Shown one piece after another: positions 51,744 to 59,893 of a stretch of 59,893 nucleotides of DNA; position 1 is the stretch's first letter, and every line of letters starts with the position of its first letter. The position numbers were made by a program, and so were the translations under genes. This DNA comes from Clostridia bacterium. Its GTDB lineage: Bacteria; Bacillota; Clostridia; Oscillospirales; CAG-272. Location of the stretch: positions 1-59,893 of the forward strand of contig JAFTOG010000007.1 in the NCBI GenBank assembly GCA_017451485.1, in the 5' to 3' direction. Below the pieces are notes generated by a model. It did no database searches, was not told where the DNA came from, and was given only the letters and a program-made list of their open reading frames with translations.

Positions 51744-53805
51744 TGCTTGTATCCTCCATTTTGTCATCTACTACCCGTATAAATTCATTACTGTTCATAA
51801 GCTCCTCAAGAGGACTTTTTTTAGGTGCCACCTTTGATTTTCTATACGGAGCACGAACATATTTTCTTTTTGGAGTACTGTTTTTTATGAGCTCTGACGG
51901 GATAGCGATATCAACTGAAGCAGAGGTTATATCAACATATATCTTTTCGGGTTTATTAAGCTCTCTTTCAATTTTACAGTATGAAAAGGTAAGTCCCATA
52001 GTAATAAATGTGATAAATACAAGCTCCGGAGACTTTAAGGAATAACAGAACATTCCGGCAACAAGTATACCAATAAATGAAACAAATCCTGCAACACCGT
52101 TGACTCTTCTGTGCTTATTTTTTGCCTTAACACAGAAGGAAAGGGCAAGGATTAAATACATTACAGCAAGGGATACAAGAATAATTATTCCGAGTATGCC
52201 GAAGCTTGCCAGCATCTGCGAATATAGATTTCCAAGATTTGCGGTTCCATTTGCAGATATACCAAGCTCCTTTAATGCTGCCGACAGGTTTTCTTCACCG
52301 ATTCCTATTCCGTATGGACGGGAAAGGAATATTTTACCGGTTAATGACAGCATTTCGCTTCTTGCATTGCCTGTTACCATAGATACAGAACCGAATTCAT
52401 TAAGAGCCTCAAGCATATTTGAGGGTAAGGAATAGTACAATATGGGAACAGTAGCTCCGATTGCAAGTATTAAGTAGATGAAGTTTCTGTTGTAGATCAG
52501 AAGGAACAAAAGTATTTCAACTCCTACTGCTATCAGTGCAGGCTTGGATTGAGCCATAGTGATACAGATAAGAGTGATAATAAGTGTGAATATACCGAAA
52601 AGACGGTGAGGTATTCTGGTGGCTGATGAAATAAGCAGAAGGATAAAAGGAACTGACATACAAATGTAAAGAGCAAATACATCCGCATCATAGAAAGAGG
52701 ATGTGATTCTTTCCTTGATGTTGGAAAATGCTTCTATACCCTGCCAGGTAATACCTAATTTACCAAATGTGAACTGAAGAATACCTACCACAGAGGTGAG
52801 AGCAACGGAAATGGTAAGTGCGGCAATACATCTCTTGTACTGATCCTTTGAACGGATGAGATTAGCTACTGCAAAGTAACAAAGAGCAAGAGCCATATTT
52901 GTGAGAACACTCATATGAGCTGTGCGAATGTCGGTTGAAATACCGTATCCATAAGCAAAAAGAACGAATATCGCAACAACAAAAATGTCATAAAGCTCAA
53001 ATTTGAAAGTCCTTTTGCCTATAAGATACTTGATTATAAAGCAAATATCAACATAAAGGGTTAGTATAATGAGGTGAGTAATTGCAAGAAACGGCAAAAA
53101 GAACAGCAGAAGCACAAGTCCCGTTTCAGGTGTTGAGAGCACCATGTATGCAATAATGGAAATCACCAATATCATAATTACAGACCTTGGTCCCATTATA
53201 TGAGAAAGTATACCGAGTAATACACCGACAATAAGAGATACATTTGGTGCAGAGTGGGTTGATTGCTCCTTAGCACCACGGAATCCGTCCTTTTTAATAC
53301 CTAACCAGCTGAACAGTACTGCCCGTAGTGGCGTACAGTCCAGGGTACAGGAAGCAAAGGAACGGGATGAAAACATCAAGGGAACAGAGCATACACACAA
53401 AATAATTCCCATTACAAGAGTTGAAAAGGGAACGGTGAGCACAGAAATAAAGCTTTGAACCGGGTACATTATAAACATAATGAATCCCATAGTGAACATT
53501 GCTATACCGTAGTCACGCAATGAGGTGCGAAGTAAATGATTCATAAGCACTGGAATTTTATTTACGAAAAAGCTTCGTTCAAAAATTCTTGCTATCCGTC
53601 TTTTAGCTTCAAACCTTTTTTTATTCATTGTATTTGATTTTCTTTTGCCCCTTATCTTGCTTTCAAATCTTTTGTTCATTTCATCGTAAGAGGAAAAGAA
53701 CCTACCGATAAAGGAGTTTTTCAGCTTAGAGAACACCCAGGAGCTTGCACGGTCAAATTTTGACCTTGTTACGGGAGCCGGGTTTTTTTCGTTTTTGTTT
53801 ACCAA
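51730..53805 (-). CDS. O-antigen-ligase-like polytopic membrane protein
   Basis: This 691-residue protein has a basic, charged cytoplasmic N-terminus (about 1-90), about twelve hydrophobic segments and a cytoplasmic C-terminal tail of about 75 residues ending in an Asp/Ser-rich stretch. The central region with the external loop GTGNARSEMLSLTGKIFLSRPYGIGIGEENL resembles the Wzy_C/O-antigen ligase superfamily, which joins or polymerises glycans on lipid carriers. In a Gram-positive host the acceptor is likely a cell-wall or exopolysaccharide glycan. The predicted TTG start is uncertain; downstream ATG codons at MNKRFESK or MNKKRFEAK are alternatives. Confidence 0.75.
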   Translation of the reverse strand: MVNKNEKNPAPVTRSKFDRASSWVFSKLKNSFIGRFFSSYDEMNKRFESKIRGKRKSNTMNKKRFEAKRRIARIFERSFFVNKIPVLMNHLLRTSLRDYGIAMFTMGFIMFIMYPVQSFISVLTVPFSTLVMGIILCVCSVPLMFSSRSFASCTLDCTPLRAVLFSWLGIKKDGFRGAKEQSTHSAPNVSLIVGVLLGILSHIMGPRSVIMILVISIIAYMVLSTPETGLVLLLFFLPFLAITHLIILTLYVDICFIIKYLIGKRTFKFELYDIFVVAIFVLFAYGYGISTDIRTAHMSVLTNMALALCYFAVANLIRSKDQYKRCIAALTISVALTSVVGILQFTFGKLGITWQGIEAFSNIKERITSSFYDADVFALYICMSVPFILLLISSATRIPHRLFGIFTLIITLICITMAQSKPALIAVGVEILLFLLIYNRNFIYLILAIGATVPILYYSLPSNMLEALNEFGSVSMVTGNARSEMLSLTGKIFLSRPYGIGIGEENLSAALKELGISANGTANLGNLYSQMLASFGILGIIILVSLAVMYLILALSFCVKAKNKHRRVNGVAGFVSFIGILVAGMFCYSLKSPELVFITFITMGLTFSYCKIERELNKPEKIYVDITSASVDIAIPSELIKNSTPKRKYVRAPYRKSKVAPKKSPLEELMNSNEFIRVVDDKMEDTSNDRP

Positions 53806-53864
53806 TTTATCACATCCAATACAAAATACTTGCTTGAGAAATTGCGAGTTTTCAGATAACCGTG

Positions 53865-54614
53865 TTAATTATCTACACTTGCAGACACTTTTTTCTTTTT
53901 CTTTGGCTCCTTTATAGGATGCTCCAACATATACTTTTCGTATAAATCCGGGCGTCTTTCCTTAGTTAGCTCGAGGGATTTTTCAAGACGCCATTTATCA
54001 ATGTTTCCGTGGTGACCGGAAAGAAGAATTTCCGGTACCTCCTTACCGTTAAACACGGGTGGACGGGTATATTGGGGATATTCCAGGAGACCGGAGGATA
54101 TGCTCTCGTCCTGGTAACACACCTTATCGGAAAGAACTCCGTCAATAAGTCTGGATACGGCGTCTACTACTATGCAGGCAGGCATTTCTCCACCTGTAAG
54201 CACATAATCGCCAATTGATATTTCCTCGTCAATTATTTCATCAATCACTCTTTGGTCGACACCCTCGTAATGACCGCATAAAAGTATAAGATTGTCGTAT
54301 TCCGACAGCTCTTTTGCCATATTTTGGTCGAATATTCTACCTCTTGGTGACATATACACGGCTTTTGTCCTGCCTTCCGGTAGAGAAGAGTATACAGCCT
54401 TGTAGCAATCATAAATAGGCTGTGTTGCCATAAGCATTCCCATACCTCCCCCATAGGGAGTGTCATCTACCTTTCTGTGCTTGTTCGTTGTGTAATCACG
54501 AATGTTATGGGTATTGACAGATATTATTCCGTTTTTCTGGGCTCTGCCTAAGATACTTTCGTCCACTACAGAACGGACAAGCTCCGGAAACAATGTCAGT
54601 ATTTCAAATCTCAT
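53865..54614 (-). CDS. trmD: tRNA (guanine-N1-)-methyltransferase
   Basis: This 249-residue SPOUT enzyme methylates G37 of tRNAs with CNN/UNN anticodons to prevent frameshifting. Characteristic motifs are FEILTLFPELV, DDTPYGGGMGMLM, LCGHYEGVDQRVID, and the knot region SIGDYVLTGGEMPACIVVDAV. The C-terminal helical region includes PPVFNGKEVPEILLSGHHGNIDKWR. It overlaps rimM by 4 bases. The final KKKKKVSASVDN is a small basic extension. Confidence 0.97.
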   Translation of the reverse strand: MRFEILTLFPELVRSVVDESILGRAQKNGIISVNTHNIRDYTTNKHRKVDDTPYGGGMGMLMATQPIYDCYKAVYSSLPEGRTKAVYMSPRGRIFDQNMAKELSEYDNLILLCGHYEGVDQRVIDEIIDEEISIGDYVLTGGEMPACIVVDAVSRLIDGVLSDKVCYQDESISSGLLEYPQYTRPPVFNGKEVPEILLSGHHGNIDKWRLEKSLELTKERRPDLYEKYMLEHPIKEPKKKKKVSASVDN

Positions 54615-55117
54615 TCTATCATTCCTTCAATGGGAGAAATATAAATTCCTTCCTCAATCGAAATTTCCTTTACAAATTCAGGTATTGCCGGGATGTATGA
54701 TTTGGCTCCGTTACCACGGTCAATTACATAAACATCCTGTGCTCCGTAATTTGCAATCTCTTCGAGTGTTCCGTATTTTTCCTTAGTGTTGCTATCGTAT
54801 ACAGAAAGACCAATTAAATCGGCTATGAAGTATGAGCCCTCTTCAATATGCAAATCGTCCCTGTCGGCATATATCGTTTTCCCTCTGTGCTTCATCGCCT
54901 CATCGGCATCATTTATCCCATCAAGAAGGAGAAGAACGCCTGATTTGTACGGTGATACCTTCTTGAATTTCATTTCAATATACTCGCTTGTGGATTTGAA
55001 ATATACTCTCTCAAGTTCAGCAAATACTTCATAGGAATCACAGTAATGGCTAACAACAAGACCACCGTTTAGTCCGTGTATTCTTGTGATTTTACCACAC
55101 TCAAGATATTTTTTCAT
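54611..55117 (-). CDS. rimM: Ribosome maturation factor RimM
   Basis: This 168-residue protein has the RimM N-domain (CGKITRIHGLNGGLVVSHYCD), the linker LLLLDGINDADEAM and a C-terminal PRC barrel with GSYFIADLIGLSVYDSNTKEKYGTLEEIANYGAQDVYVI. It assists 16S 3' domain assembly. The ATG at 55117 is preceded by a GGGGG run at suitable spacing; the longer frame adds 13 residues that do not fit the family. It precedes trmD, as in most bacteria; rpsP, often adjacent, is not in the window. Confidence 0.96.
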   Translation of the reverse strand: MKKYLECGKITRIHGLNGGLVVSHYCDSYEVFAELERVYFKSTSEYIEMKFKKVSPYKSGVLLLLDGINDADEAMKHRGKTIYADRDDLHIEEGSYFIADLIGLSVYDSNTKEKYGTLEEIANYGAQDVYVIDRGNGAKSYIPAIPEFVKEISIEEGIYISPIEGMIE

Positions 55118-55222
55118 AGTGACAGGCCCCCTGCAATACACATAAATTTCCAACATATATTATAGCACAATAGTGGGCAAATATCAAGATAAAAATTTTT
55201 TTGTAAAAATTCAAAATTGCTA

Positions 55223-55251
55223 TTGACATCGTGTATATATTATGTTATAAT
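55223..55251 (+). promoter_or_regulatory. Promoter of rpmG-secE-nusG
   Basis: Consensus TTGACA (55223-55228) and TATAAT (55246-55251) with a 17-base spacer. Confidence 0.92.
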
Positions 55252-55259
55252 GCTTTCAC

Positions 55260-55396
55260 CTCATGCAGAGGGTTCTTTTTTTGTGCGATTTTTTCGCACA
55301 GCATGGGCTAACCCCTTTGTAAAGAGGGAGGCACAATGCACGCTAAGTGCATAAATAATGGGGACAAGTCCCTAAATACTAAATGGAGGTGCTGAA
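55260..55396 (+). promoter_or_regulatory. Structured leader of the rpmG-secE-nusG operon
   Basis: The roughly 140-base leader holds several hairpins: TGTGCG/CGCACA (55282-55300), TGCAC/GTGCA (55337-55351) and GGGA/TCCC (55361-55372), plus a possible CCCCTTTGTAAAGAGGG pairing near 55311. A pause or attenuation role is possible. No match to a named riboswitch was recognised. Confidence 0.45.
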
Positions 55397-55546
55397 ATGA
55401 GAGTCAAAATCACATTGGCATGCAGCGAATGCAAACAGCGTAATTACGACACAAAGAAAAATAAGAAGAATGATCCCGACAGACTTGAGATGAACAAGTT
55501 TTGCCGTTTCTGTCGTAAGCACACCTTGCACAAGGAAACCAAGTAA
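55397..55546 (+). CDS. rpmG: 50S ribosomal protein L33
   Basis: This 49-residue protein reads [21 protein letters not shown] at its start and carries two zinc-binding CxxC pairs (CSEC and CRFC), so it is the zinc-containing C+ form. It sits in the 50S subunit near the E site. GGAGGTG precedes the ATG. The order rpmG-secE-nusG is conserved in Firmicutes. The gene is shorter than most reading-frame cut-offs. Confidence 0.96.
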   Translation: MRVKITLACSECKQRNYDTKKNKKNDPDRLEMNKFCRFCRKHTLHKETK

Positions 55547-55557
55547 GGAGAATCACA

Positions 55558-55791
55558 ATGGCTGAAAAGAATGAAGTAAAGAAAGCAAAGAAACCCGGTC
55601 TTTTTGCTAAGCTCAGACAGAAGCTTAAGAATCTTAAGAGTGAATTCAAGAAGATTACATGGGCATCCAAGAGAACTACATTTAAAAGCTTTGGATTAGT
55701 TCTCGTATGTATCGTAGTTATCTCCTTGATTCTTGGACTTGCTGACAAGGGACTTAGTGAGTTGTTCAACTGGCTCGGAACATTAATATAA
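55558..55791 (+). CDS. secE: Preprotein translocase subunit SecE
   Basis: This 77-residue protein has a basic amphipathic helix (KLRQKLKNLKSEFKKITWASKRTTFKSF) followed by one transmembrane segment (about 47-69: FGLVLVCIVVISLILGLADKGL), the minimal SecE form. It stabilises the SecY channel of the general secretion pathway. AAGGAGA precedes the ATG, 11 bases after rpmG. The Trp in KITWASK is the family's conserved residue. Confidence 0.95.
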   Translation: MAEKNEVKKAKKPGLFAKLRQKLKNLKSEFKKITWASKRTTFKSFGLVLVCIVVISLILGLADKGLSELFNWLGTLI

Positions 55792-55803
55792 GAGGTACCG
55801 AGA

Positions 55804-56349
55804 ATGAGTGATTTCAACGAACTTACCGCCGGTCAGAAGTGGTATGTCGTTCATACCTATACCGGTTATGAAAACAAGGTTAAGAGCACTATTGAGAGAG
55901 TAGTAGAGAACAGAAATCTTTCACATCTTATTTTTGATGTTAAGGTTCCCGTTGTCACCACTACAACAGTCGATGCTAAAGGAAAAGAAAAAGTAGTTGA
56001 AGAAAAATTATTCCCCGGCTATGTATTCGTTAAGATGATAATGAATGACGAGGTATGGCACATCGTAAGATATATCAGCGGTGTTACAGGCTTCGTAGGC
56101 CCGGGATCAAGACCTGTTCCCCTTTCTGACGAGGAAGCCCGTGCCATCAGCGGAGAGGAAACAGTTAAGGCAGATGCATTCAGCATCGGCGATAAGGTAG
56201 ATATCATTGATGGAATTCTTGCAGGACATAGCGGAAAAATCAGTGAGATCTCCGAAAACATGCAGGAGGTTACAGTTATCGTTTCTTCAATAGGAAGAGA
56301 AATGCCTGTCAGCCTCGATGCAAAATGTATTAAGAAATCAGAAGAATAA
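55804..56349 (+). CDS. nusG: Transcription antitermination factor NusG
   Basis: This 181-residue protein has an N-terminal NGN domain (GQKWYVVHTYTGYENKVKSTIE...FPGYVFVKMIMNDEVWHIVRYISGVTGFVG) and a C-terminal KOW domain (AFSIGDKVDIIDGILAGHSGKISEI). It binds RNA polymerase and couples it to Rho or to the ribosome. GAGGTACCGAG precedes the ATG, 12 bases after secE. Length and order are typical. Confidence 0.97.
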   Translation: MSDFNELTAGQKWYVVHTYTGYENKVKSTIERVVENRNLSHLIFDVKVPVVTTTTVDAKGKEKVVEEKLFPGYVFVKMIMNDEVWHIVRYISGVTGFVGPGSRPVPLSDEEARAISGEETVKADAFSIGDKVDIIDGILAGHSGKISEISENMQEVTVIVSSIGREMPVSLDAKCIKKSEE

Positions 56350-56354
56350 GCGGA

Positions 56355-56420
56355 GCGGCCTGCTTAAGAGCCGCAAATTCGTGGGAGAGAGAAAATATTG
56401 GTCTCTCAACAGTACCACAT
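56355..56420 (+). ncRNA. Probable L11/L1 operon leader
   Basis: Two stems lie between nusG and rplK: GCGGC/GCCGC (56355-56374) and GTGG-GAGAGA / TCTCTC-CCAC (56381-56418), the second just upstream of the AGGAGG site of rplK. Similar leaders bind ribosomal protein L1 and repress rplK-rplA translation in other bacteria. Assignment is by position and structure. Confidence 0.45.
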
Positions 56421-56434
56421 AGGAGGAAATAATC

Positions 56435-56860
56435 ATGGCAAAGAAAATTCAGGGTTATATCAAACTTCAGATCCCTGCAGGTAAAGCTACACCCCAGCCG
56501 CCTATCGGACCTGCTCTTGGTCAGTACGGCGTATCTATTCCTAACTTTACAAAGGAATTTAACGAAAGAACAAAGAACGATATCGGTTACATCATCCCTG
56601 TTGTAATCACAGTTTATGCTGACCGTTCATTTACATTTATCACAAAGACACCTCCGGCTCCCGTTCTTATCAAGAAGGCAGCAGGTATCGAAACAGCTTC
56701 TGCAACTCCTAACAAGACAAAGGTTGCTAAGCTTACAAAGGAACAGGTTCAGAAGATTGCTGAGACAAAGATGCCCGACCTTAACGCAGGCTCTCTCGAG
56801 GCAGCTATGAGCATGATCGCAGGTACAGCCCGTTCTATGGGTATTACCGTTGAGGAATAA
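56435..56860 (+). CDS. rplK: 50S ribosomal protein L11
   Basis: This 141-residue protein has [38 protein letters not shown] and the C-terminal rRNA-binding domain [28 protein letters not shown]. It forms the GTPase-associated stalk base. AGGAGGAAATAATC precedes the ATG. It is followed 19 bases later by rplA. Confidence 0.97.
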   Translation: MAKKIQGYIKLQIPAGKATPQPPIGPALGQYGVSIPNFTKEFNERTKNDIGYIIPVVITVYADRSFTFITKTPPAPVLIKKAAGIETASATPNKTKVAKLTKEQVQKIAETKMPDLNAGSLEAAMSMIAGTARSMGITVEE

Positions 56861-56879
56861 GGATTAGGAGGTTATTGAG

Positions 56880-57569
56880 ATGAAAAAGGGAAAGAAATAT
56901 ATCGCAAGTGCTGAACTCATCGAGGCAGCAAAGCTCTATGATCCTGCAGACGCAATGAAGCTTGCATGTGAAACATCCAAGGCTAAGTTTGACGAAACTA
57001 TTGAAGTACATGTTCGTTTGGGCGTTGACTCCAGACACGCTGACCAGCAGGTTAGAGGTGCTGTAGTACTTCCTAACGGTACAGGTAAGAAGGTACGCAC
57101 ACTCGTATTTGCTCGTGGCGACAAGGCTAAGGCAGCTGAAGAGGCTGGTGCAGATTATGTTGGTGCAGAGGATTATGTTGAAAAGATTACTAAGGAAAAC
57201 TGGTTTGAGTTTGATGTAGTAATTGCAACTCCCGATATGATGGGCGTTATCGGCCGTCTCGGTAAGATCCTTGGTCCTAAGGGACTTATGCCTAACCCCA
57301 AGGCTGGTACAGTATCTATGGATGCTGCTAAGGCTGTTCTTGAGGCTAAGGCTGGTAAAATTGAGTACCGTCTTGACAAGACTAACATCATCCACTGTCC
57401 TATTGGTAAGGCTTCCTTCGGAACAGAGAAGCTCACAGAGAACTTTGAGACATTGCTCGGTGCTATTATTAAGGCTAAGCCCGCTGCTGCAAAGGGTCAG
57501 TACATTAAGAGCTGCACAGTAGCTTCCACAATGGGCCCCGGTATCAAGGTTAATGCTGCTAAGCTTTAA
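56880..57569 (+). CDS. rplA: 50S ribosomal protein L1
   Basis: This 229-residue protein shows L1 motifs: [45 protein letters not shown], the [18 protein letters not shown] stretch (about 126-143) and [22 protein letters not shown]. It binds 23S rRNA at the L1 stalk and is often a translational repressor of its own operon. AGGAGG precedes the ATG. The operon then stops at a terminator, whereas rplJ-rplL follow in many bacteria. Confidence 0.97.
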   Translation: MKKGKKYIASAELIEAAKLYDPADAMKLACETSKAKFDETIEVHVRLGVDSRHADQQVRGAVVLPNGTGKKVRTLVFARGDKAKAAEEAGADYVGAEDYVEKITKENWFEFDVVIATPDMMGVIGRLGKILGPKGLMPNPKAGTVSMDAAKAVLEAKAGKIEYRLDKTNIIHCPIGKASFGTEKLTENFETLLGAIIKAKPAAAKGQYIKSCTVASTMGPGIKVNAAKL

Positions 57570-57594
57570 TTCAAAGCCAGACATAAATAAATTA

Positions 57595-57622
57595 AGAGGA
57601 TCGCTTTCGGTCCTCTTTTTTT
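57595..57622 (+). terminator. Terminator of the rpmG-rplA operon
   Basis: Stem AGAGGA/TCCTCT (inner CG/CG) followed by seven T residues. Confidence 0.85.
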
Positions 57623-57667
57623 GTTTCCTTCCTTATTTATTATGTAGAAGAAAGAAATTAAATATAA

Positions 57668-57707
57668 AAAATCCTGTTACGATGCTACGCAACAGGATTA
57701 TTTTTTT
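57668..57707 (-). terminator. Terminator of spo0A
   Basis: Stem AATCCTGTT/AACAGGATT with an imperfect inner CGATGCTACG; A and T runs on both sides allow function in both directions. Confidence 0.8.
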
Positions 57708-58479
57708 AGTTATAAAGCTTGTATTTAAGTCGCATGTTGTCGGCTATCATAGCAATAAATTCAGAGTTGGTTGGCTTTCCTCTGTTATTTTGAATAGTGT
57801 ATCCAAAATAAGAATTAAGCGTATCAACATCGCCTCTGTCCCAGGCCACCTCAATAGCGTGACGGATAGCTCTCTCTACACGGGATGTTGTGGTCTGATA
57901 CTTCTTTGCAACGGATGGATAGAGAATTTTGGTTACAGAATTAATTATCTCATTGTCGGAGATAGTCATAAGTATCGCAGTTCTCAGATACTGATATCCC
58001 TTGATATGTGCAGGAACACCTATTTGGTGTATAACCTTTGTTACTTGAGTTTCTATATCCTCACGGTTGGGCTTTTTATCTGGATCTTTACTTTCACGGG
58101 AACGGTAAATAGTATCAATATGCTCACATAGACTGGAGTAGTCAAAGGGCTTCATCAAGCACATAGAAGCTCCTGCATTAGTAGCCTCCACAAATACATT
58201 TTGGTTAGTAACCATTGATGCTATTATAAATGATGGTGGTTGGTCATTACCAAAATTGATTCCCTTTGAATTTTTGATAAGTCCTATTCCGTCAAGCTTG
58301 GATAACCATATATCTGCAATAACAATGTCGGGATGACTACGGCTTATTTTTATCAGAGCCTCTTCACCGTTTGTAGCCTCCTCAATATTGCGATAACCTT
58401 TTCTTATTAATGCTTCTTTTGTAGAATGTCTTGTTTGTATATTCTCATCAGCGACAAGAATTTTTGCGTTGGTTTCCAT
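57706..58479 (-). CDS. spo0A: Sporulation master regulator Spo0A
   Basis: This 257-residue response regulator directs entry into sporulation. The receiver domain has the acidic start VADEN (10-14), a probable phospho-acceptor Asp at about 56 in [12 protein letters not shown], and Lys in CLMKPFDY. The effector domain is Spo0A-specific ([17 protein letters not shown] and [32 protein letters not shown]), the DNA-recognition helix for 0A boxes. The pair VADE and SKLDG differ a little from B. subtilis. AAAGGAGAG precedes the ATG. It is monocistronic with its own promoter; no spoIVB upstream, unlike the common order. Confidence 0.96.
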   Translation of the reverse strand: METNAKILVADENIQTRHSTKEALIRKGYRNIEEATNGEEALIKISRSHPDIVIADIWLSKLDGIGLIKNSKGINFGNDQPPSFIIASMVTNQNVFVEATNAGASMCLMKPFDYSSLCEHIDTIYRSRESKDPDKKPNREDIETQVTKVIHQIGVPAHIKGYQYLRTAILMTISDNEIINSVTKILYPSVAKKYQTTTSRVERAIRHAIEVAWDRGDVDTLNSYFGYTIQNNRGKPTNSEFIAMIADNMRLKYKLYN

Positions 58480-58531
58480 TCTTTCTCTCCTTTACGATAT
58501 TTATATTTATTTATCATCTTTTGGTGATTTA

Positions 58532-58560
58532 ATTATACCATATATTTACAGAAATTACAA
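58532..58560 (-). promoter_or_regulatory. Promoter of spo0A
   Basis: TTGTAA (58555-58560) and TATAAT (58532-58537) with a 17-base spacer on the minus strand. No obvious sigma-H consensus or 0A box (TGTCGAA) was seen. Confidence 0.6.
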
Positions 58561-58671
58561 TAATTTCCAATTCGGTATATTTAACAAACTTTTTTACATA
58601 AATTTGGAAGAATTTACCAATTTTGCTTAAGCAAATATCGAAAAGGGTAGTTTTTACGCAGAAATGCTGTA

Positions 58672-59034
58672 TCAAAAAATGGAATCTAATGATGCCTCAG
58701 CATGAATTCTCATTTCTTCTATCGAATTTAGTACAAGGGATTTTGATTCTTCAAATTCATAATTTGACCCATTCTTCAATTTTGTTCTAAGTACCACCAG
58801 ATTTCTTTCTAACTCGTCAGAGACACGGTGAGGAATGGATAGGGCTATTACTATGTTTTTTTTCTTCCAAAATCTCCATAGCTCCTCTGCTTTAGCAGCT
58901 GATACCTCATTGCATTCTAATGAGTTAACTGTTTCATTCATGTAATTATATATTTTATTTATATATGCATAGTTCCAAATTATTACTCCGCATATAATAG
59001 CAAGTGTTAATATTGATATTGCAAATGATTTCAT
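58672..59034 (-). CDS. DUF4363 family protein
   Basis: This 120-residue protein has an N-terminal membrane anchor (about 4-24) and an outside helical domain with two helices (NETVNSLECNEVSAAKAEELWRFWKKKN and an ESKSLVLNSIEEMRIHAEASL tail). It matches DUF4363, a family that in clostridia is usually encoded next to DUF421/YetF membrane proteins, as here, where it overlaps by 4 bases. Function unknown; it may be a partner of YetF. Confidence 0.82.
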   Translation of the reverse strand: MKSFAISILTLAIICGVIIWNYAYINKIYNYMNETVNSLECNEVSAAKAEELWRFWKKKNIVIALSIPHRVSDELERNLVVLRTKLKNGSNYEFEESKSLVLNSIEEMRIHAEASLDSIF

Positions 59035-59705
59035 TTTTCTTCCTTATATATTATATTAGTTTCGCCCTCTTTGTTAAGAGTCATTAGGTAGATGCTTTTT
59101 AGGTCTATATTATGCTTAGCAAGATAATCGTAAAGCCAGCTTTCATCTTTTTTAAGATATCTAAGATCATTCTTGCTTATGTCCCCATCTGTAACAATGG
59201 CAAAGGGTAGAGAAGACGCTTTACTTGATTTTTTCAAATCTTCAACTGTTGCAGGTCTTTTTTTGTGTTTTGGAAAAACAGAAATTTGACCGTTTTGCTC
59301 TATAATGGCGTAATCTATATCGTTAATATCGGAATATCCACAGATTCTTAGCTCACTTAAAAGCTCATTTACGCTGATCCGTAGCTTTGATAGCTGTTTT
59401 TGGTCTATTTTACCATCTCTGATGATAATGCTTGGCGTACCAAAAAATAGTTTTTTAAGAGTTTGCGACTTTGTTACTAAAAATGATACTATTACTTCGG
59501 CACATAACAGAAAAATTACCGGTATAATGGAGTACGATATGGGTATAGATATATCTTGAATGGAATTTACAGCCAATTCGGAAATCATAAGCATAGTTAT
59601 AAACTCGGATAACTGTAGTTCCCCGATCTGCCGTTTTCCCACAATTCTTACAGAAAAGAAGAAAATGAAGTAAATAATTGCAGTTCTTATAAAAATGGTA
59701 GCCAT
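59031..59705 (-). CDS. DUF421 / YetF-family membrane protein
   Basis: This 224-residue protein has three N-terminal transmembrane segments (about 5-22, 32-50 and 58-78), then the conserved core GKRQIGELQLSEFITMLMISELAVNSIQD and GTPSIIIRDGKIDQKQLSKLRISVNELLSELRICGYSDINDIDYAIIEQNGQISVF, exact to the YetF/YcaP family (DUF421). AGGAGGA precedes the ATG. Its function is not established; some homologues are tied to sporulation and spore germination in Bacilli. It is upstream of the DUF4363 gene in a two-gene unit. Confidence 0.88.
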   Translation of the reverse strand: MATIFIRTAIIYFIFFFSVRIVGKRQIGELQLSEFITMLMISELAVNSIQDISIPISYSIIPVIFLLCAEVIVSFLVTKSQTLKKLFFGTPSIIIRDGKIDQKQLSKLRISVNELLSELRICGYSDINDIDYAIIEQNGQISVFPKHKKRPATVEDLKKSSKASSLPFAIVTDGDISKNDLRYLKKDESWLYDYLAKHNIDLKSIYLMTLNKEGETNIIYKEEK

Positions 59706-59794
59706 AAAATCCTCCTATAAATTTATTTTTTCTACAAAGTAATAAAAAATTCTAAAAAATAATAAAAAAACTCAAAAAAAATTCAAAAAAGGTA

Positions 59795-59823
59795 TTGACA
59801 AAGTAAGAAGTAGGTGATATAAT
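59795..59823 (+). promoter_or_regulatory. Strong promoter, probably of an rRNA operon
   Basis: Consensus TTGACA (59795-59800) and TATAAT (59818-59823) with a 17-base spacer in an AT-rich tract that could act as an UP element. The following GATCCTTGAAAATTGAACAA (59855-59874) resembles the boxA/leader sequences ahead of 16S rRNA genes in Firmicutes. The 16S gene would start outside the window. Confidence 0.7.
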
Positions 59824-59893
59824 AGCAAGGCACTCTGCGGGAGCGAGTGCGAAAGATCCTTGAAAATTGAACAATGAAGAGAAAAAGTTTAAG

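Noticed and set aside
57553..58131. 192-residue plus-strand reading frame over spo0A
   Set aside because: It begins inside the end of rplA, crosses two terminators and lies antisense to spo0A; the protein does not resemble any family.

Overview
The window comes from a low-GC, Gram-positive, spore-forming anaerobe of the Clostridia, most like gut Ruminococcus/Oscillospiraceae relatives. The evidence is a Spo0A gene, a SpoIIIE/FtsK translocase, a Met T-box leader, AGGAGG-type ribosome binding sites, sigma-A promoters with 17-bp spacers, cytoplasmic GH42/GH43 glycosidases, and no outer-membrane genes. The species assignment is inference. The right edge stops inside what looks like the promoter/leader of an rRNA operon.

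Layout. 1-2.2 kb: a methyltransferase and a GNAT acetyltransferase, then a hairpin-rich stretch with a short copy of the tRNA-Glu tail, a four-helix-bundle (S23-like) gene, a palindrome array and tRNA-Glu(UUC). 2.4-13.3 kb: a carbohydrate region with one GH43 gene, a GH42-GH43-GH43 operon, and an inserted block of lipid genes (plsY, diacylglycerol-kinase-like), a two-component system and a PepD-type dipeptidase. 13.4-15.9 kb: HD hydrolase, NimA-like flavoprotein, and a HAD phosphatase fused to a pyrophosphatase-like domain. 15.9-18.1 kb: a BspA-type leucine-rich lipoprotein gene bracketed by two copies of a promoter/palindrome-array/terminator module. 18-25 kb: rplM-rpsI, folate cyclo-ligase, DJ-1, thymidylate-kinase-like, SpoIIIE, split TauE permease. 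25-31.4 kb: rpsO, pnp, Ca2+-type P-ATPase, S1-domain protein. 31.5-47.1 kb: three two-component systems mixed with a giant leucine-rich lipoprotein, an RsgI-like lipoprotein, small membrane proteins and cardiolipin synthase, which reads as a cell-envelope sensing region. 47.1-55.1 kb: T-box-metG, nfo, and obgE-DUF4330-(O-antigen-ligase-like)-trmD-rimM. 55.2-57.6 kb: rpmG-secE-nusG-rplK-rplA. 57.7-59.9 kb: spo0A, a DUF4363/YetF pair and the presumed rRNA promoter.

The most unusual structure is a family of short-palindrome arrays. Three occur: near 1.9-2.1 kb, 15.97-16.05 kb and 17.78-17.95 kb. In each, small hairpins of differing sequence are separated by a linker private to that array (TATGGAAT; ATTATGA; GTGAAAT). 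The linker switches to its reverse complement halfway, so the whole array could fold into one long stem carrying side hairpins. In the two best arrays the central unit is a truncated reverse complement of the terminal unit. Two arrays lie inside a duplicated module (promoter, array, terminator) on either side of the leucine-rich lipoprotein gene. One copy of the terminator includes the last codons of rpsI in a near-perfect 21-bp inverted repeat. I do not recognise this as a named element.

All functions are assigned from motifs and family resemblance read by eye; no database search was possible.
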